From positions 134,313,753-134,377,752 of the forward strand of contig NC_081185.1 in assembly GCF_029867415.1 (NCBI RefSeq): a stretch of DNA of 64,000 bases, written 5' to 3'. Both the position numbers and the translations under genes were made by a program. The stretch is from Vicia villosa. Taxonomy: Eukaryota > Streptophyta > Magnoliopsida > Fabales > Fabaceae. Positions 46,225 through 59,249 of the stretch are shown here, in pieces (within the stretch, counting starts at the first letter, position 1; the number at the start of each line of letters is the position of its first letter). A model generated the notes under the pieces. It was not told the origin of the DNA. It worked only from the letters and a program-made list of their open reading frames with translations, and made no database searches.

Positions 46225-46505
46225 TATATGGAAGATGAGAAACAATAAATGTGTCTTATGATGAACCCAATATTTTTGATGCAGAAGAGCTCCTTAATGA
46301 GAAAGCACAATATGTTTTTATCAATTGTTGAAAAAAAATAAATACATCATTGCTTGAAGGGTCTTTAACTTCTAGATTTTTAATGTGTGTGAGAATCTTG
46401 AATTCCAAGTCTAATAGAAGTTTTTCTGATACATACTTTGGATTCTTTGCAAAAATTATGGTGGGTACAACTCTTATGAAATATGTCATGCCTACATGTT
46501 ATTAT
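46225..46505 (+). pseudogene. Possible CACTA transposase (TNP2-like) fragment
   Basis: The plus frame reads YDEPNIFDAEELLNEKAQYV, then SLTSRFLMCVRILNSKSNRS followed by FSDTYFGFFAKIM. This resembles the region of TNP2-type transposases where a short linker is followed by LxxLxIKxxxxxSxxxF. It is broken by a stop. Resemblance is weak. Confidence 0.35.
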
Positions 46506-47029
46506 GTGAATGCAATTTAATAGAGCTTTTCAAAATTTTGATCCACTTAATGGAACAATTCCCATGAATGGATCTTGATTAAATCATTAATCATAAATCA
46601 AACATCAAAATAAGGATTCAAAAAACACCTCTTGAAGTGTGATTTATATTTAATCACGAAAGAAAGAAGATACTGATGTTTCTACATAGTCCACACAAGT
46701 ATAAAATGGAACGTGGTGTTAGTTGTCTTCTGAAAAAATTGACAATTAAGATTGATAGGTAAAATATCTCTTTTATTTATAGAGAGTGACTAAAATCCTA
46801 GCGCTTTTATTTTGGATTTTGGAAATAAGCCAAATCTTAATTAAACTATTTTATTAAAATAAAATATTATTATATTTAACTAAACTCTTTTAATTAAATA
46901 AAATAAAATATTAATTAAATTAAATCATATTTAATTTAATTAACTTTCAATTCTAATTTATTTAATTAAATAATATTTAATCAAATAAATTATATTTGTG
47001 TTAATTTATTAAATAACACAATTAACGTC
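46506..47029. other. AT-rich spacer
   Basis: Runs of TTAATTAAATAA; no gene seen. Confidence 0.35.
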
Positions 47030-48000
47030 GCATCTTAAAATTTTTCTCAGAAAATGCATCATCAACTTCAACGCCTTCATCCCACAAGAGTAATAAATCT
47101 TCAATTAATGAACTTAGATAAACATTTATGTCTTTACTAGGTTGTCATGGTCCAGAAATAATCATACTTAACAATGTATATTTGCGCTTCATGCACAACC
47201 AAGGAGATGGGTTGTAAATAGTGAGAAGAATAGCCCATGAAGAATGATAGTGCTGAGATTAACAAAGGGGTTCATTCTATCAGTGTCAAGTCCAAGCCTA
47301 AGGTTTGCTGGCTCAACGCGACATACCATATTTCGGATATTGATACAAGTCTTCATACTCTTTCCTGTATAATATGAAATCATTAGGGTAAGCATGTATT
47401 TTGATATACTCCAAACCCATTGAACACAATATCTTCTTGGCCTCATAGCAACGGTCCGACTATTTGTTATCTTCTGGTAACATTTGCTTAGAAACTGTGA
47501 AACTTTTATCCCACCATCCATTTTATGTCTTCAAATTAAATAAATTTAACACCACCAACAATCGTATAAAATTGTGCACCCCTTATATAAAGGGGTGTCT
47601 TTATCACTACATAAAGTATCATAAATATGAGCATTCTTAAAAGAAGATTCCTCAAAATCATGAAACATATTCTCCAGTCGATCATCCATATATTCATCTT
47701 CATCCACTCTTTGACTTTGTGATGCCCGACTTCCCTCTTTATCAACCTCACCATGCCACGTCCATATTATATAATTTTGACATATAACATCACAACAAAG
47801 GTGATGAAGTATTTCTTCCTTTGTACCTTTATTTATATTCGTGCAAACAACACAAAGACAATAAAAGATACCATTATTATGTCAGGAAGATTTTTATCAG
47901 CGTATTCAAGGAATTCAAGAACTCTTTTCTCATAAACCAGACCTAATCTATCGGCTTTCATCCAACTACGATCCATAACAAATTCTGAAATTTATACACG
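47030..48000 (-). pseudogene. TNP2-like CACTA transposase relic
   Basis: In order on the minus strand: SWMKADRLGLVYEKRVLEFL followed by EYADKNLPD (near 47960..47870), KILCSMGLEYIKIHAYPNDF followed by ILYRKEYEDLYQYP (47430..47330), NLRLGLDTDRMNPFVNLST (47310..47250), then WAILLTIYNPSPWLCMKRKY (47240..47180) and ISSLIEDLL-like text. These are signature blocks of TNP2 transposases. Frameshifts and stops occur between blocks and the large middle part is deleted. Confidence 0.75.
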
Positions 48001-48746
48001 AATAATAATGTGAATGCCACACCAAAATCTAATAAAAAAAACTAAAGCATATGCAAATCTAAACATAAACCATATGCATATGCAAATCTAAACCTAAAAC
48101 ATATGAAACATGTACTCTCATACAGACTTGAGTATATACAACATGAACGAAATATGAAGAAAGCAACATAAACCTAGAAAAAAGGAATGAAACCCGAAGA
48201 TGAAGAGTATTGTACTTCAAAGCTAAAGAATCTTATTCACATAAGGAATGAAGATGTTGAAGATTTGCGATTCAAATGAACGAAGAGGGTGAAGATTTGA
48301 GCTACAAATGAATCTTACGCCACTGCTGACGTCTCCGGTTCACTTGTTCGCCTAGGGCATCTTATGAAAGAAATGAATAAGTTTAGTTTTAATTTATCAG
48401 AAAACCCTTTAATCGCGGTTGGACAATGCAACCGTAGTGGAAATTTAAATCCTCTAACAACGGTTGGTTGAGTCCACAGTTATTAAATCATTTTCAATTT
48501 ATGTTTTAAATAATAGACTTAAGTGACACACGCATAATGTACTCTAAAAAATAAAAATAAAAGCAATTGCTGGAAATCGAAGCTTGCTATACATAATTTG
48601 TTACCACGGGTTTTTAAAGAAACCGTCGTTAGATAACTGTTTATATTTCTAGATATTCATCGGACATGAAAATTTTAACCTATTGCGACAGTGTATATGA
48701 AGCTGTTATAACCTTGATGTTGTTGTTTGCGCGTTTTGTAGTAGTG
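47030..48746 (-). mobile_element. Truncated CACTA (En/Spm) element
   Basis: On the minus strand it begins CACTACTACAAAACGCGC at 48746. Subterminal repeats with AACGGTTTC/ACGGTTG-like words (48410..48660) and a TNP2-type transposase relic follow. No second CACTA terminus was found on the 47030 side, so the element is truncated. Confidence 0.7.
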
Positions 48747-49233
48747 CTAATATATGGTTGTAAAATCTGTTTCAACTTTTTGCAATAAATAATAATCTAA
48801 ACAACTCAGCCATGTGAAATTTTAGTCTCACAAGGGGATCTTACAACATGCCTGTCCCTGCTACTTCATGCACATATTTATGACTACTGTACCGAATGGA
48901 ATAATGCTTTATTTTAGGCAATGAAATAATGATGAAAATAACACAATATATAAACATTTACTATTGTAAATATTCAACAATACAAATGATATTATTATTG
49001 ACTTACAGAAATAATATACTTAGGAAAACCTAATTGGCCACACTATATATTATCCTCTTATTACATAAATATAACCAATCTTGAAACATCAAATCCCAAT
49101 CCAGCGTGTGTCTTTGCCTCTTAAAGCCAAACACCATAAATACATACATACATTCATAAATAAATGAATATTTTTTAAATAATTTATGAGATAATAAAGA
49201 ACCTTATAAATGTACATATACTATAACACATCC
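48747..49233. other. 3' flank of the NAC gene
   Basis: AT-rich; probably includes the NAC 3' UTR (49000..49233). No clear poly(A) signal could be assigned. Confidence 0.4.
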
Positions 49234-52200
49234 TTATAGTAAAACCATATTATTAGTAGTAGTATTATTATTATCAACCTCGAATCTTATTGCGTCCATG
49301 TTTGAAGCCACACCATCTTCTAAGCTATTTTCTTCCAAATCCATGTTCCACAAGAATCCATATTCATCATCACATTTGGAACTAATTTGAGTAATGGTAC
49401 TATTATTATTATTATTATTATTTGTATGAGGAGAATATTGAAAGAGATTATTGATGATGGAAGAATTATTGTTTTGGTTTGGATTTAAATGATGAAGTGT
49501 TGTCATGGAGGAAGAAAAAGAATCAATTCTGTTATAGCCAGTAGGGATGGTTTGGTAATTTGTTGGAGATGATGACATCAATGTTAGGGATGGAGGTGTT
49601 GTCTCATATATGAATTCTTGTGTGTTCAGTTTTGAATTGTTGTCTTCTTTGCTTTTGTGAAAGACTCTACACAATACCCAGTCCTCCTGTTATATCAACA
49701 AAAAATTGACCTAATTAACATAAATACACCTCAACAAGAAAATATACTTGTAAATCAACTTTATCTTCAAACCAAGAATACACTTAAGATTGGATTTTAG
49801 AACAAAATCTATATTTATTTAATTCAACTATTCCATACCAGAAGAATTACTACCCTCACCCTGTATTTTCAAATTTTGATTTGAACATACAACATTTGAT
49901 TAAATTGAAAAAGATTAATGTTATCTTTTAACGGAGAGTTTGGAGAGGAGGGGAGGAAAAGACTTCGAAAATGAATTTTAAAAAAATATTTAACATTTAA
50001 AAAAAATGATTTTTTATAGAATGATAAAAGATTGTTTATATTTTTAATTTTTCAAATACTTTAACAACATAAAAAATATTTTAAAAATTTATGTAAACCC
50101 TCCAAAACTTTTCTTTAATACAAATGTTGAATTTCTCATATTAGGTGATTTTTGCTCTTATGAACAAAAGCAAATCTTCCCAACCAAAATTATTTAATAC
50201 TTTCCACTCATCCTTCTATTTTTTTAAAATTCCTCTCCTCCCTTCCCATCTAAACTCTTAAACATAACCTTAAAGTATGTTTGGAAGTTGGTTTTTAGAG
50301 AATTTTAAAAGTATAGACTTTAGAATATTACGTCTATATCTTAAAATATGTTTGATAATTTTAAAATTTTTAAAAATAATATAATTTTATATGCTATAGT
50401 ATATTAGTTTTATTTTTTTTATAAAATGTCAAACTCATTTAAAAATATAGATGCAACTCTGCAAAATATTTCACTTCAAAATCTTTCAAAAACCAACTTC
50501 TAAACTATTTGTTTTACTATACCTTAAGCCAATTCTTCTTAATTAACAAGCAGGGTTAATTCTCTCCCTCTCTCATTCTAATGGCAAAGTGGGTTAAGTC
50601 TAGATTATACTATTTATATAGTGAACAGAAAATTCGGAAAATATGTCATGTCCATTTTTGGGAGAATATATGCTATAACTTGTTTGGTCATATCATATCC
50701 TACAATGTATAGTAGTGAGATACATATATATTCCCCACTACTTTACCTAATCACATTGCATAAATTAATTTTATACTTTTTCTATTTATATAAATACTCC
50801 TCCTATAAAAATTTGGTAGTGTGTGAATGAAACTAATTTTATTTACTGTTGTGTTTAATATTGATTTTTTTATATTCTAAAAATAATAATAATATGAGTC
50901 AAAATTCTAATTGGAAAATAAATAAAATAAATTTAAACTATAATATAAAATATAATATATATTTAGAGACATTTGTCGATGAGTGATTATAGTTTGTGAC
51001 AAAGAGGCTATTATAAAATAACTATCTTTTTAAAATGACAAATGTTAATTAGTTGTTATTTTTGTCATTGACATTAACTACAACTCATAATATTCTTATA
51101 TCACTCTATCCTCGTTGTCTCGGCCACAAGCTACCCCTATCACTCATAATTTTCAAATGAATCAAATTTCATAGATTTTATGCTTTGAAAAGTTCTTTTT
51201 TCCCACTTTTATATTTGAGTCTAAATGTGAGGAATAAATCTCCTAACACCTATAAATGAAAAAAAAAAAACTTGCTATATAACAGAATTGAGTATTCTGA
51301 ATTTTAGTTGGATTGTGCTAAACTTATTTGTGAAAGACATTGTTAGATTAATTATAAGTGATCAAGTCACACACCACTCATAAATGACAAAATGTTTGAT
51401 ATATAAAGAGAGATAACTCATATAAATTATGCATTGAATTTTATTATAGGAGGTGAAAACTCACACTAGTGGTTGAAATTGTCGGTTTAAATATGAGTAA
51501 TTAAATCTCACATTATTTATAAATGGATAAAATATTATATTTATAAAAATATTTTTGATATACATAATGTTTTAAGATTTTGGGTTGAGATGTTGTATCT
51601 TCTTGACTTTTGATCTTAGAGCATTGGTTACATTGTTGCCCTCTTTTCCTCTGAATTCTCCAACAAATGATATCATAGATTATATTCAATTTGGTGGGAA
51701 TTATAAGAGGTGAGAGACTCACATTTATAAGGGAGATTGTTGAATTCAAGTGTGAATGGAAAATTGGTTATAGACTTGGCGGCCTTATAGCAGATGGAGA
51801 CTCATATTTACAAGGAAGTATGTGGGATTCAAGTGTGAATGGTAGAGTTGATCGGCTTGGTGGAGACTATAGCAGGTGAGAAGTTCACATTTGCAATGGA
51901 GATTGTTAAATTCAAGTGTGAGTGGTAAAGAGATCTGGCTTACTGGGATTATAATAGGTTGGAGGCTCATATTTAGAAAGGAGATTGTTGAATTCAAGTG
52001 TTAGTGGTAAATTTGCTCAGCTTATTTGGGACTATAACATGTGAGAGGCCCACATTTTCAAGGGAGATTGTTGAATTTAAGTGTAATTGGTAAAGTGGGT
52101 TAGCTTAGTGGTACTATAGCAAGTTAGAGGCTCATATTCGCAAGAGAGGTTGTTGAATTCAAGTGTGGGTGGTAAAGTGGTTTGTCTTGGTGGGACTATA

Positions 52201-55200
52201 GCAGATGACAGGCTCACATTGGCAAGAGAGATTCTTGAATTCAAGTGTTAGTGGTAAATGATCCGACTTGGTGAGGACTATATTGTTGGAATCTATTGTG
52301 AGTGGTAAGTCACACATCACCTATAAATCAATAAAATATTGAATGTATAAAAGATGTAACTCACATTGCTTGTGTTCTTGCTGTCTTTTATAAAGATGTC
52401 AATGTTAATGTGGAATAAGTTGGTTAGTTTGCAAAGGCAGTTTTTTTAAGGAGGGTAGGGGCTCTATAGAAAGTATTAGGTGAAGTGGGATGATATGTGT
52501 AAAGCCAAAAATGGCCGGTGGATTGGGAGTGAATGATCTTTGTTAATCTTGCTTTGTTATGTAAGTGAAAGTGGAGAGTTCTTTTGGATTTGTCTTCGCT
52601 TTAGAGAGAAATTAGTAAGAAGATGTATGGGCCTCGAGAGTTTGGTTCTTTGAAGGGATGGTGGGGCGCCTTCAGAGGGTGTCTCATTGGTGAAAAATGT
52701 TTCTTTTCTAGGGTATCCGCTAGAAGACAAGGTTGTGGCATGATGTCTAGGTGGGGACTATCCCCACACGTGTTTCCTTTGAGAGGTTTTTTCTTATCTC
52801 GGAGTAACATTCTCATGTTGTGAGTTCCTTGGGTGTTTGGGAAATGGATGTTAGGGTTTAGAGTTTTGGTGGAAGCGAATCTTCTTTGTCTTGGAGGAGG
52901 ATGAGCTTCTTGATGGTTTTCTTGCTCTTTTCCAGGGGGTTGTTAGCCGTGGTCGAGGTTACACATGAGTGTGAAAGCTATACCAAGTTAGGGGTTTCTC
53001 GGTTAGTCTTAGTTATGATAACCTTTTCGCTTTTTTTGAGGCCAAGGAAGATAAGTTTGAGAGTACGGTGTTATGGTTATCTAGGATTTGGAAGAGAGTT
53101 GAGTGTCATCTAAAGCGGTGGTGTTCTCTTGGCAGCTCATTCAGAATAGGCTTCCGACATTGCATAATCTTCTAAGGTGCAAAGCGGTGGACCATCTTTT
53201 TGTTTTGTGTGAGATTGCTTCTTCCATATGGTGTAGCTTTTTTAAGTAGATTGGGTGGCTGAGGCCTCAACACACTCGATTCTAAGGGTTTTTCAAATGT
53301 TTCAGAGTTTTAGTATTGAAAAACAGGCGTTTTTGGGCTCGATCTAACATTCTATGGTCAGGATTATTTAGAATATGTGGAACAAAGTTCTTTTTGGTAG
53401 GGAAAGCTTGAAGTTAATAATAGGTGTCTATGATTATTAGTTTAACATAGAAGTGGATTCATGTACATGCTTCTGATTTTGTCATGTCTCTTGTAAATTG
53501 GGAGAGAGGCCCACTTAAGTGGCTAGTAGGTTTGGATTTAGTGGGTGGCTATATGGCCTTTTTTTTTGGTTATGTGTAGGTGTTCTTGCCTTCATTCTTT
53601 CAGTTGCTCTCTCCATAGATCTATTTTGGTATGAGGATTTAGGACAAGCTTCAGAATTTCTTGGGCCGCTTTTTGTTCCTCCTAGATGTTTGGTTTGATA
53701 GTTCTTTTTTTCCGAGCATTCTTATACTCTTTGTTACTTTTTCGACTATATTAAAATAAATTAAATAAATTTTGGTTAAAAATACCCAGCTAAAACTCAT
53801 GAGAATTAAGAATTTACCTTAAAAATAACGGTGTTAATACAGGTTTTTCATACAGTGTTTTTATATATATTTTCTCTATATACATACAATAAATTAAATA
53901 TTTTATTACTTTATGCAGTTTTCTTCACTTATTAATTTTTATTCAAGTTACCTATTCTATTCCCCACACCCCATTACATACATATGTTAAATAATTTTTA
54001 TTTTTATTACTTGTATAATTTTATTACTTGTATATCAGACACAACTCTCCACGCTCTAGCCATGAACCCAATCTATATTATGTATGCATAAACCTCCCTC
54101 TCAATTTGGATATGCATGAGTCAAATTGGACATTAGAATATAACATCACCTAACATATAAAATGTCCCTTAAATGTATCTCGTGCATATCCAATTGCATA
54201 ACCAATATTATAAATAAATAAAAAATCCAATGTCGTACTTAGTACCATTAAAATTTTAAAAATTCTTTGTTTTAATATTTATAGAATATTTTTAGTTCTA
54301 TGTAATCAATGTGAAACTTTATAGATGTTTTTTTTTTCATAATGATCTGTTAAGACGTTAAGACAGTTTAATTAGTACTCCCTCTGACCATTATTATAAG
54401 TAAATATTCTCTTTTTAAATTAATTGAATAATGAACGTATCTGATCGTTTATGTAGACTAGATACATTCATTATTTAATGAATTTAAAAAGAGAATATTT
54501 ACCTATAATTCAGACTGGAGGGAGTAGTTGTGTAGATATATTAGATATAAAAATTATTTCAAAATGTTCCGTTAAGTCAATTCAAATAATAGTTATACCG
54601 ATACATCACATAGAGAGGCGCATGTTTAAATTCACGACATCTTCGTGACATTAAGAAAAAACAAGGTTAGATTGATAGATATGATAGAAAACAAACCTTA
54701 GGAGGCATGTGTGGTGTCTCCAACCTAAACTCATGCATAATCCATCCTGTCTTGATTCCATTTGGAGCTCTATTCCTATAGAACACCAATGTCTTCCTCA
54801 TCCCTACAACCTCTTCACTCATTGGATCCAACACAACACGATCTTTCCCAGTTGCTTTCCAATAGCCAGATATAGTTGCTCTGTTTGTTCTAAATCCAGT
54901 GGCATATTTACGGTCTCGAAAGCTAAAAAAGTACCATTCATTTGCATTAAGCTTTGCCACCTCTGCATGCATATATATCAACCACGTGATGGGTCAGTTT
55001 CAGTGTAATAAATAAATTCCAATAACTGTATATTGACAGCACGTGACTATAAGGTGAGGTAGTATAATAGTAGTAATTCATTTTTAGAAGTAATAATTGT
55101 GTTTGAATCACATGTCATCTTGATCATTATGACATCGATTTTTTTCAGGTTTCCAAATTTTGCCAGACAAAGATGACACCAACATCGTGTTTCATGACAT

Positions 55201-56551
55201 CAACCACAGTTGAGTTCTAGTAATTTTTCAAGTTTTAAAATCACTCCGAGGTCTATAATTAACAAGTATAAGGTGAAGTATTGTATATGATTTAAAATTT
55301 TGTTACAATTAAATTGTAATCAAATCGTAGTTAAATGAATTTCTCTATTTGTTATAATTCATTTTGTCATAGTTAATAGTTAAAGTGTAATTAAATTGAA
55401 TTTTTTAAACATAATTTCTAAAAATAAAAGATGATTTTGATCAAAGTTTTCTCCAATTTTTAGAGGTTTTATATAGATTAGTTACAGTTTAGTTTAACTA
55501 TGATTAGCAATAATTTAACCGTAACGAAACAAAAAAAATTCTATTTTCACGATTTAATCCTGATAATATTTTAAGAAGCCTCGTGTGGTAAACCATTTTG
55601 CTCAATCCATTTTTTATTATTAAATTACAAATATATCTAATCTATATATAAATTAGATATATCGCTTATTCAATTTAAAATTTACAATAAGGAAAGTAAT
55701 ACTCCATATATTTTAAAATGAATGTTTTCGAAAAATGTTATATTAAAAAGTTGAATAAAATAGTCTATAGTCATAATATCTTTATTAAATTATCTTTATT
55801 AATTATTGATAAAATATTATGCTATGAAAGTAATTTATTAATAATGATTAAAAAACAAAAATTGAATAAAAAATATATTTCTACTAAAAAAGAAAAAACA
55901 GTATTAATATTAATTTAAAACAATTTTTTTTCTAAAACAACCGACTTAATCATAAGAACTTGCCTTCATAGTTTCATAAAACAAAATAAAATTCAGTTCA
56001 AACAATTAAAGAAATACTATTAATAGTTTATAAGTGAACAAGAACTAATAATTAATCTTCAGATAAATAAAATCATGCATAGGTCTTTTTATGTATAAAA
56101 ATTAACTTTTCATATCTTTAATCATGAGGGGAGACAGTAACAGTGACATATCTAAAAAAATAGTAAATGATAATTAGTCATAATCATATAGATAGAGAGT
56201 CATATCAAACAAAGTTAAAATTCAGGGGTATGTATATTTATTCATACACGTAATTTTTTTTTGTATAATAATACAATTCTGTTAAAGACAACAGTTATGA
56301 TTGCTTGATGAAAATGTATTACTTTGTCAACTTTGTTCAATTAAATAATAATAGTTGCCAAAAATTTATATATCTTAAACGTAAAATTGAAGGAACTCTC
56401 AAACATATCATTAAAAATAAATCTCAACAGAATTCATTTATATCCCCAACCACTCACAAAATTAAATCACAAAACAATCAATTTATAAACCAAAAAAAAA
56501 ATTATTTAATTCTGACCCATGATGTAAAAAAAATTAAAAACTCTAATGATT

Positions 56552-56632
<81 letters not shown>

Positions 56633-57500
56633 GGTATGAGAATAATACTGTATGGTGTATAGTGATTGTAGATTTTGATTCGTTAGTAGTGCAAAAAGAA
56701 GAATCTTTTATAATATAATTTATGTAATGTATTGATGTATTTGAATTAAAATAAAGTAAATCTTTGTTGTCATATAATTTGTATTTTACTAGAAGAGGAT
56801 AAATATTATCTTCATAAATTGAATGCTTTTTAAATCCGTTTAAACTGGAAAAAGAAAATTGATGAGATAAAAAGAAAAAGACAGAGAAGAAACCGTGTAG
56901 AGAGTAGAACTCAAAAAACATCATTAATTTGCAGCTTCATTAATGTATTATAGTACAAGACAACTATATACAAAAGGCAAAAAACAATTATACGAGAAAA
57001 GCTAGATCAATTAATGAAGCATGTATCTTATACATAAATTCATTATTAAAATTATTATTTTTAATTATTTTATTTATTTACAGAGATTCAGAGTATTCAT
57101 GAAGGAGAAGACAACACAAACACAATAAAGGTTTATGAAGAAACAATAACTTATGTTTTTTTATTTCTTGTAACAAGGACACAAACAAAAGGAAAACAAC
57201 AAAAGGGAAAAAATCATATGACAAACAAAATAGATCTTCAAGAAATTTAATGAAAAAAGTAATTAAAATTATATCAATAATTAAGATGAAGGTGTATATG
57301 AAGGAGATTGAGAAAATGAATAAAATTTTACCAGGAAGCTGCCATGGTTCACATATGTGAAGATCAATATCAAGCAAAGAATGGCTAAGAATTTGTTGAT
57401 TTGTGATCTTTTTGTAAAGATAGTGACAAACCAATTCTTGATCACTTGGATAAAAACGAAAGCCAGGAGGAAGTGAAGCTCCTATGTCTCTCAAACCCAT
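49234..57500 (-). CDS. NAC-domain transcription factor (NAC21/22-like), 295 aa, 3 exons
   Basis: Exons on the minus strand: 57332..57500, 54697..54962, 49234..49686. The first junction splits a Glu codon (G then AG) and the second is phase 0. Joined length is 888 nt without internal stops. The NAC domain covers about residues 10-156: [19 protein letters not shown] (A), the [12 protein letters not shown] block (B), [15 protein letters not shown] (C), [10 protein letters not shown] (residues 88-97, DNA-contacting strand), [20 protein letters not shown] (D) and [11 protein letters not shown] (E). The exon layout is the classic one for NAC genes. The C-terminal ~140 residues are Asn/Ser/Thr-rich with a 7-Asn run, an acidic [16 protein letters not shown] stretch, and no membrane segment, so it is a soluble nuclear activator candidate. 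The start MGLRDIG is typical of its subgroup. Confidence 0.94.
49930..50272. mobile_element. MITE relic related to 26159..27022, in NAC intron 2
   Basis: GAGAGTTTGGAGAGGAGGGGAGG on the left faces CCTCTCCTCCCTTCCCATCTAAACTC on the right. The interior ATATTTAACATTT... and TACTTTAAC words also mirror. Similarity to the CTTTGTTTG family's purine-rich ends is visible. Ends are approximate. Confidence 0.5.
50278..50512. mobile_element. MITE with GTTTGGAAGTTGGTTTTT termini, in NAC intron 2
   Basis: The left GTTTGGAAGTTGGTTTTTAG and right AAAAACCAACTTCTAAAC are inverted repeats with one mismatch over 18 bp. The A/T-rich interior also pairs. Target duplication not clear. Confidence 0.6.
51690..52285. 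repeat. ~90 bp minisatellite, about 7 units, in NAC intron 2
   Basis: Each unit contains GAGATTGTTGAATTCAAGTG, then TGGTAAAGTGG, GACTATAGCA and GAGGCTCACATT, with 10-20% divergence between units. Non-coding. It is bounded by CACACATCACCTATAAAT (52311) and a related CACACCACTCATAAATG (51369), suggesting a larger amplified element. Confidence 0.85.
52390..53760 (+). pseudogene. L1-type LINE 3' fragment, antisense in NAC intron 2
   Basis: Frames give [28 protein letters not shown], then (53120..53230) [20 protein letters not shown] followed by [19 protein letters not shown]. This is the post-polymerase and zf-RVT region of plant L1 ORF2. It ends in an A-rich TATATTAAAATAAATTAAATAAA-like tail near 53745..53775, consistent with a 3' LINE end. 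5'-truncated. It lies on the strand opposite to the NAC gene. Confidence 0.7.
54378..54524. mobile_element. Stowaway-like MITE in NAC intron 2
   Basis: Begins CTCCCTCTGACCATTATTATAAG and ends CTATAATTCAGACTGGAGGGAG, flanked by TA. The arms AAATATTCTCTTTTTAAATTAATTG pair with their complement. Confidence 0.8.
54963..57331. other. NAC intron 1
   Basis: About 2.4 kb, AT-rich. It contains an (AT)n run at 56551..56629 and no supported gene. The open frames of 137 and 140 residues that cross the AT run on each strand are artefacts of the repeat. Confidence 0.7.
56551..56629. repeat. (AT)n microsatellite in NAC intron 1
   Basis: Pure AT run of about 78 bp. Confidence 0.95.
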
Positions 57501-57590
57501 GTTGAATGAATATTTTTTGTGTGGATAATGTGTATATAATAATTGAAGGTTTGGAAATATTAAGGTGTAGGCAGAAAGGTTGGTACCTTG

Positions 57591-57603
57591 TATTTATATA
57601 TAG
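57591..57603 (-). promoter_or_regulatory. TATA box of NAC gene
   Basis: TATATATAAATAC on the minus strand, ~92 bp upstream of the ATG at 57500. A second weaker TATATAAT-like word occurs nearer the start. Confidence 0.6.
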
Positions 57604-58720
57604 TTAGGAAGATAAAGAGAGGTTCACATTTTAATTACTAGTACAATATATGTTTATGCTTGTGTAAAATGGTTAGTTATAGTAGCAAGTTTCAAGATAA
57701 ACCAAAGTTACAAGAAACCTTTTTCAACAAATAAGGGGAGAACTATGTGTAAGAAAGATACAAACCCTCCAAAATGCTCCTTTTTTTCACTTTTTATTAT
57801 TAAAATGTGTCTTTTCTTCCATTATTTTGAGGAGATTATCTAAAGATAACTAAATAGCCTTTTTTTTAATATTAAAAAAAAAACATTCTTAAGCTTTTGG
57901 ACTCAACTTGGGTTGCTTAACAATTAACTATGGTCTCTCATTCATGCCTTCTAATTTTTAAGTTTTAAGACTTGTTGAATTTTCACTTCAATTAACTATG
58001 GTCTCTCATTCATGGCTTCTAATTATACATCTTAAATTAGGGATTTGTGTTGTTTTCAACTCTATTTTATTTAAAAAGAATTAAAGTGCTTAAAAAAATT
58101 AATTATATTTATATAAATAGTTAATTTACTTTTCATGTTTTTTATATTTGTAAAACCTCTATAGATTGGTAAATTTTAATATTTTTTTTAAAAATTGTTT
58201 AAAATAATATAATCTTAATTGAAAAATACCTACTCAATGTTAATCGAATTCATAATATAGTATTAAATAAATTTGTTAATATTATTTTTTCAAAAATATT
58301 TTATTTATTATATTTAAAATATAATTAAATTATAATTCTATTAAATGTTTTTGAAATTACAATGGTGGACAACGCCAAGAGGTGTACAATAATTATTTGA
58401 AGAAATATTTATCTGAAATCCCCTCAATTGTATCTGACACTCTAATATATTTTTATAATATAAAAAATACTCCTCTTATTTTTTATTAACAATATTTTGT
58501 ATAATTTTATTTCAATCGTAAAAAATCTAGTAGATTTTTACCCCATATATCACATATTTCCCTACACACTTAAAAATTCATTAATGCTATTTTTAAACGG
58601 TTGTGATTGTGCTGACACTATGAAGGTTTGTGAATGCACCAACAATTTTGTATAGTCCGTGAAAATTTAAAATTTGTATAAATATGCCTTATATATATGT
58701 TGTTAATAAAAACACCTCTC
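57604..58720. other. NAC upstream region and AT-rich spacer
   Basis: Contains the direct repeat CAATTAACTATGGTCTCTCATTCATG (57922 and 57990). No gene seen. Confidence 0.4.
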
Positions 58721-58734
58721 AATGTTCCAATTTT

Positions 58735-59000
58735 GATATCTCGCATATGTCTACTTCAACAGCGTAAAACCTCCTATTGATTTAGGCTCACAAAGGATAC
58801 CCCTCTTAATGCTCTGAAATCCAAACTGGATAATCTCTTGTGCTAATCAGAATAGTGATTAAGATCAAGTATCGTTCACCGTCAATTGATAATAAAAAGT
58901 GAAGTTCAACAATTTTGAGTTTAAGAGTGTTTAAGTGTTATGTGGAGTGATATCATTAATACGAAATAAATGATCAGATCGAGGTGGATGCGACAGTTGA
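58735..59000 (+). other. Transposon-derived segment shared with ~10200
   Basis: ATATGTCTACTTCAACAGCG and TTTAGGCTCACAAAGGA at 58747..58803 match the segment at 10210..10255 in order and spacing. It lies beside the plant mobile domain relic on the minus strand. Confidence 0.4.
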
Positions 59001-59249
59001 AAAATATGTCGACGATATTATGAAGATGTTGAAACTTACTTAATCATCTAGTAATGTTTAAGTTATGTTCATGTTATTTTCTTTTTAAGTTATGTCAAGC
59101 AATGTACATGTTAAGTTATGTTCATCCCGCAATAATGTGATGTTAATTTTCATCTAATGTAATATTAATATAAAGTGTAAATAATATAAAAATAAATCCT
59201 TGCAAACCCAAATTAATTTCAGCCACAATAAATAATGAACAAAATAATA

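Noticed and set aside
56305..56924. 137 and 140 residue frames on opposite strands
   Set aside because: Both cross the (AT)n run in NAC intron 1 and have no recognisable protein outside it.
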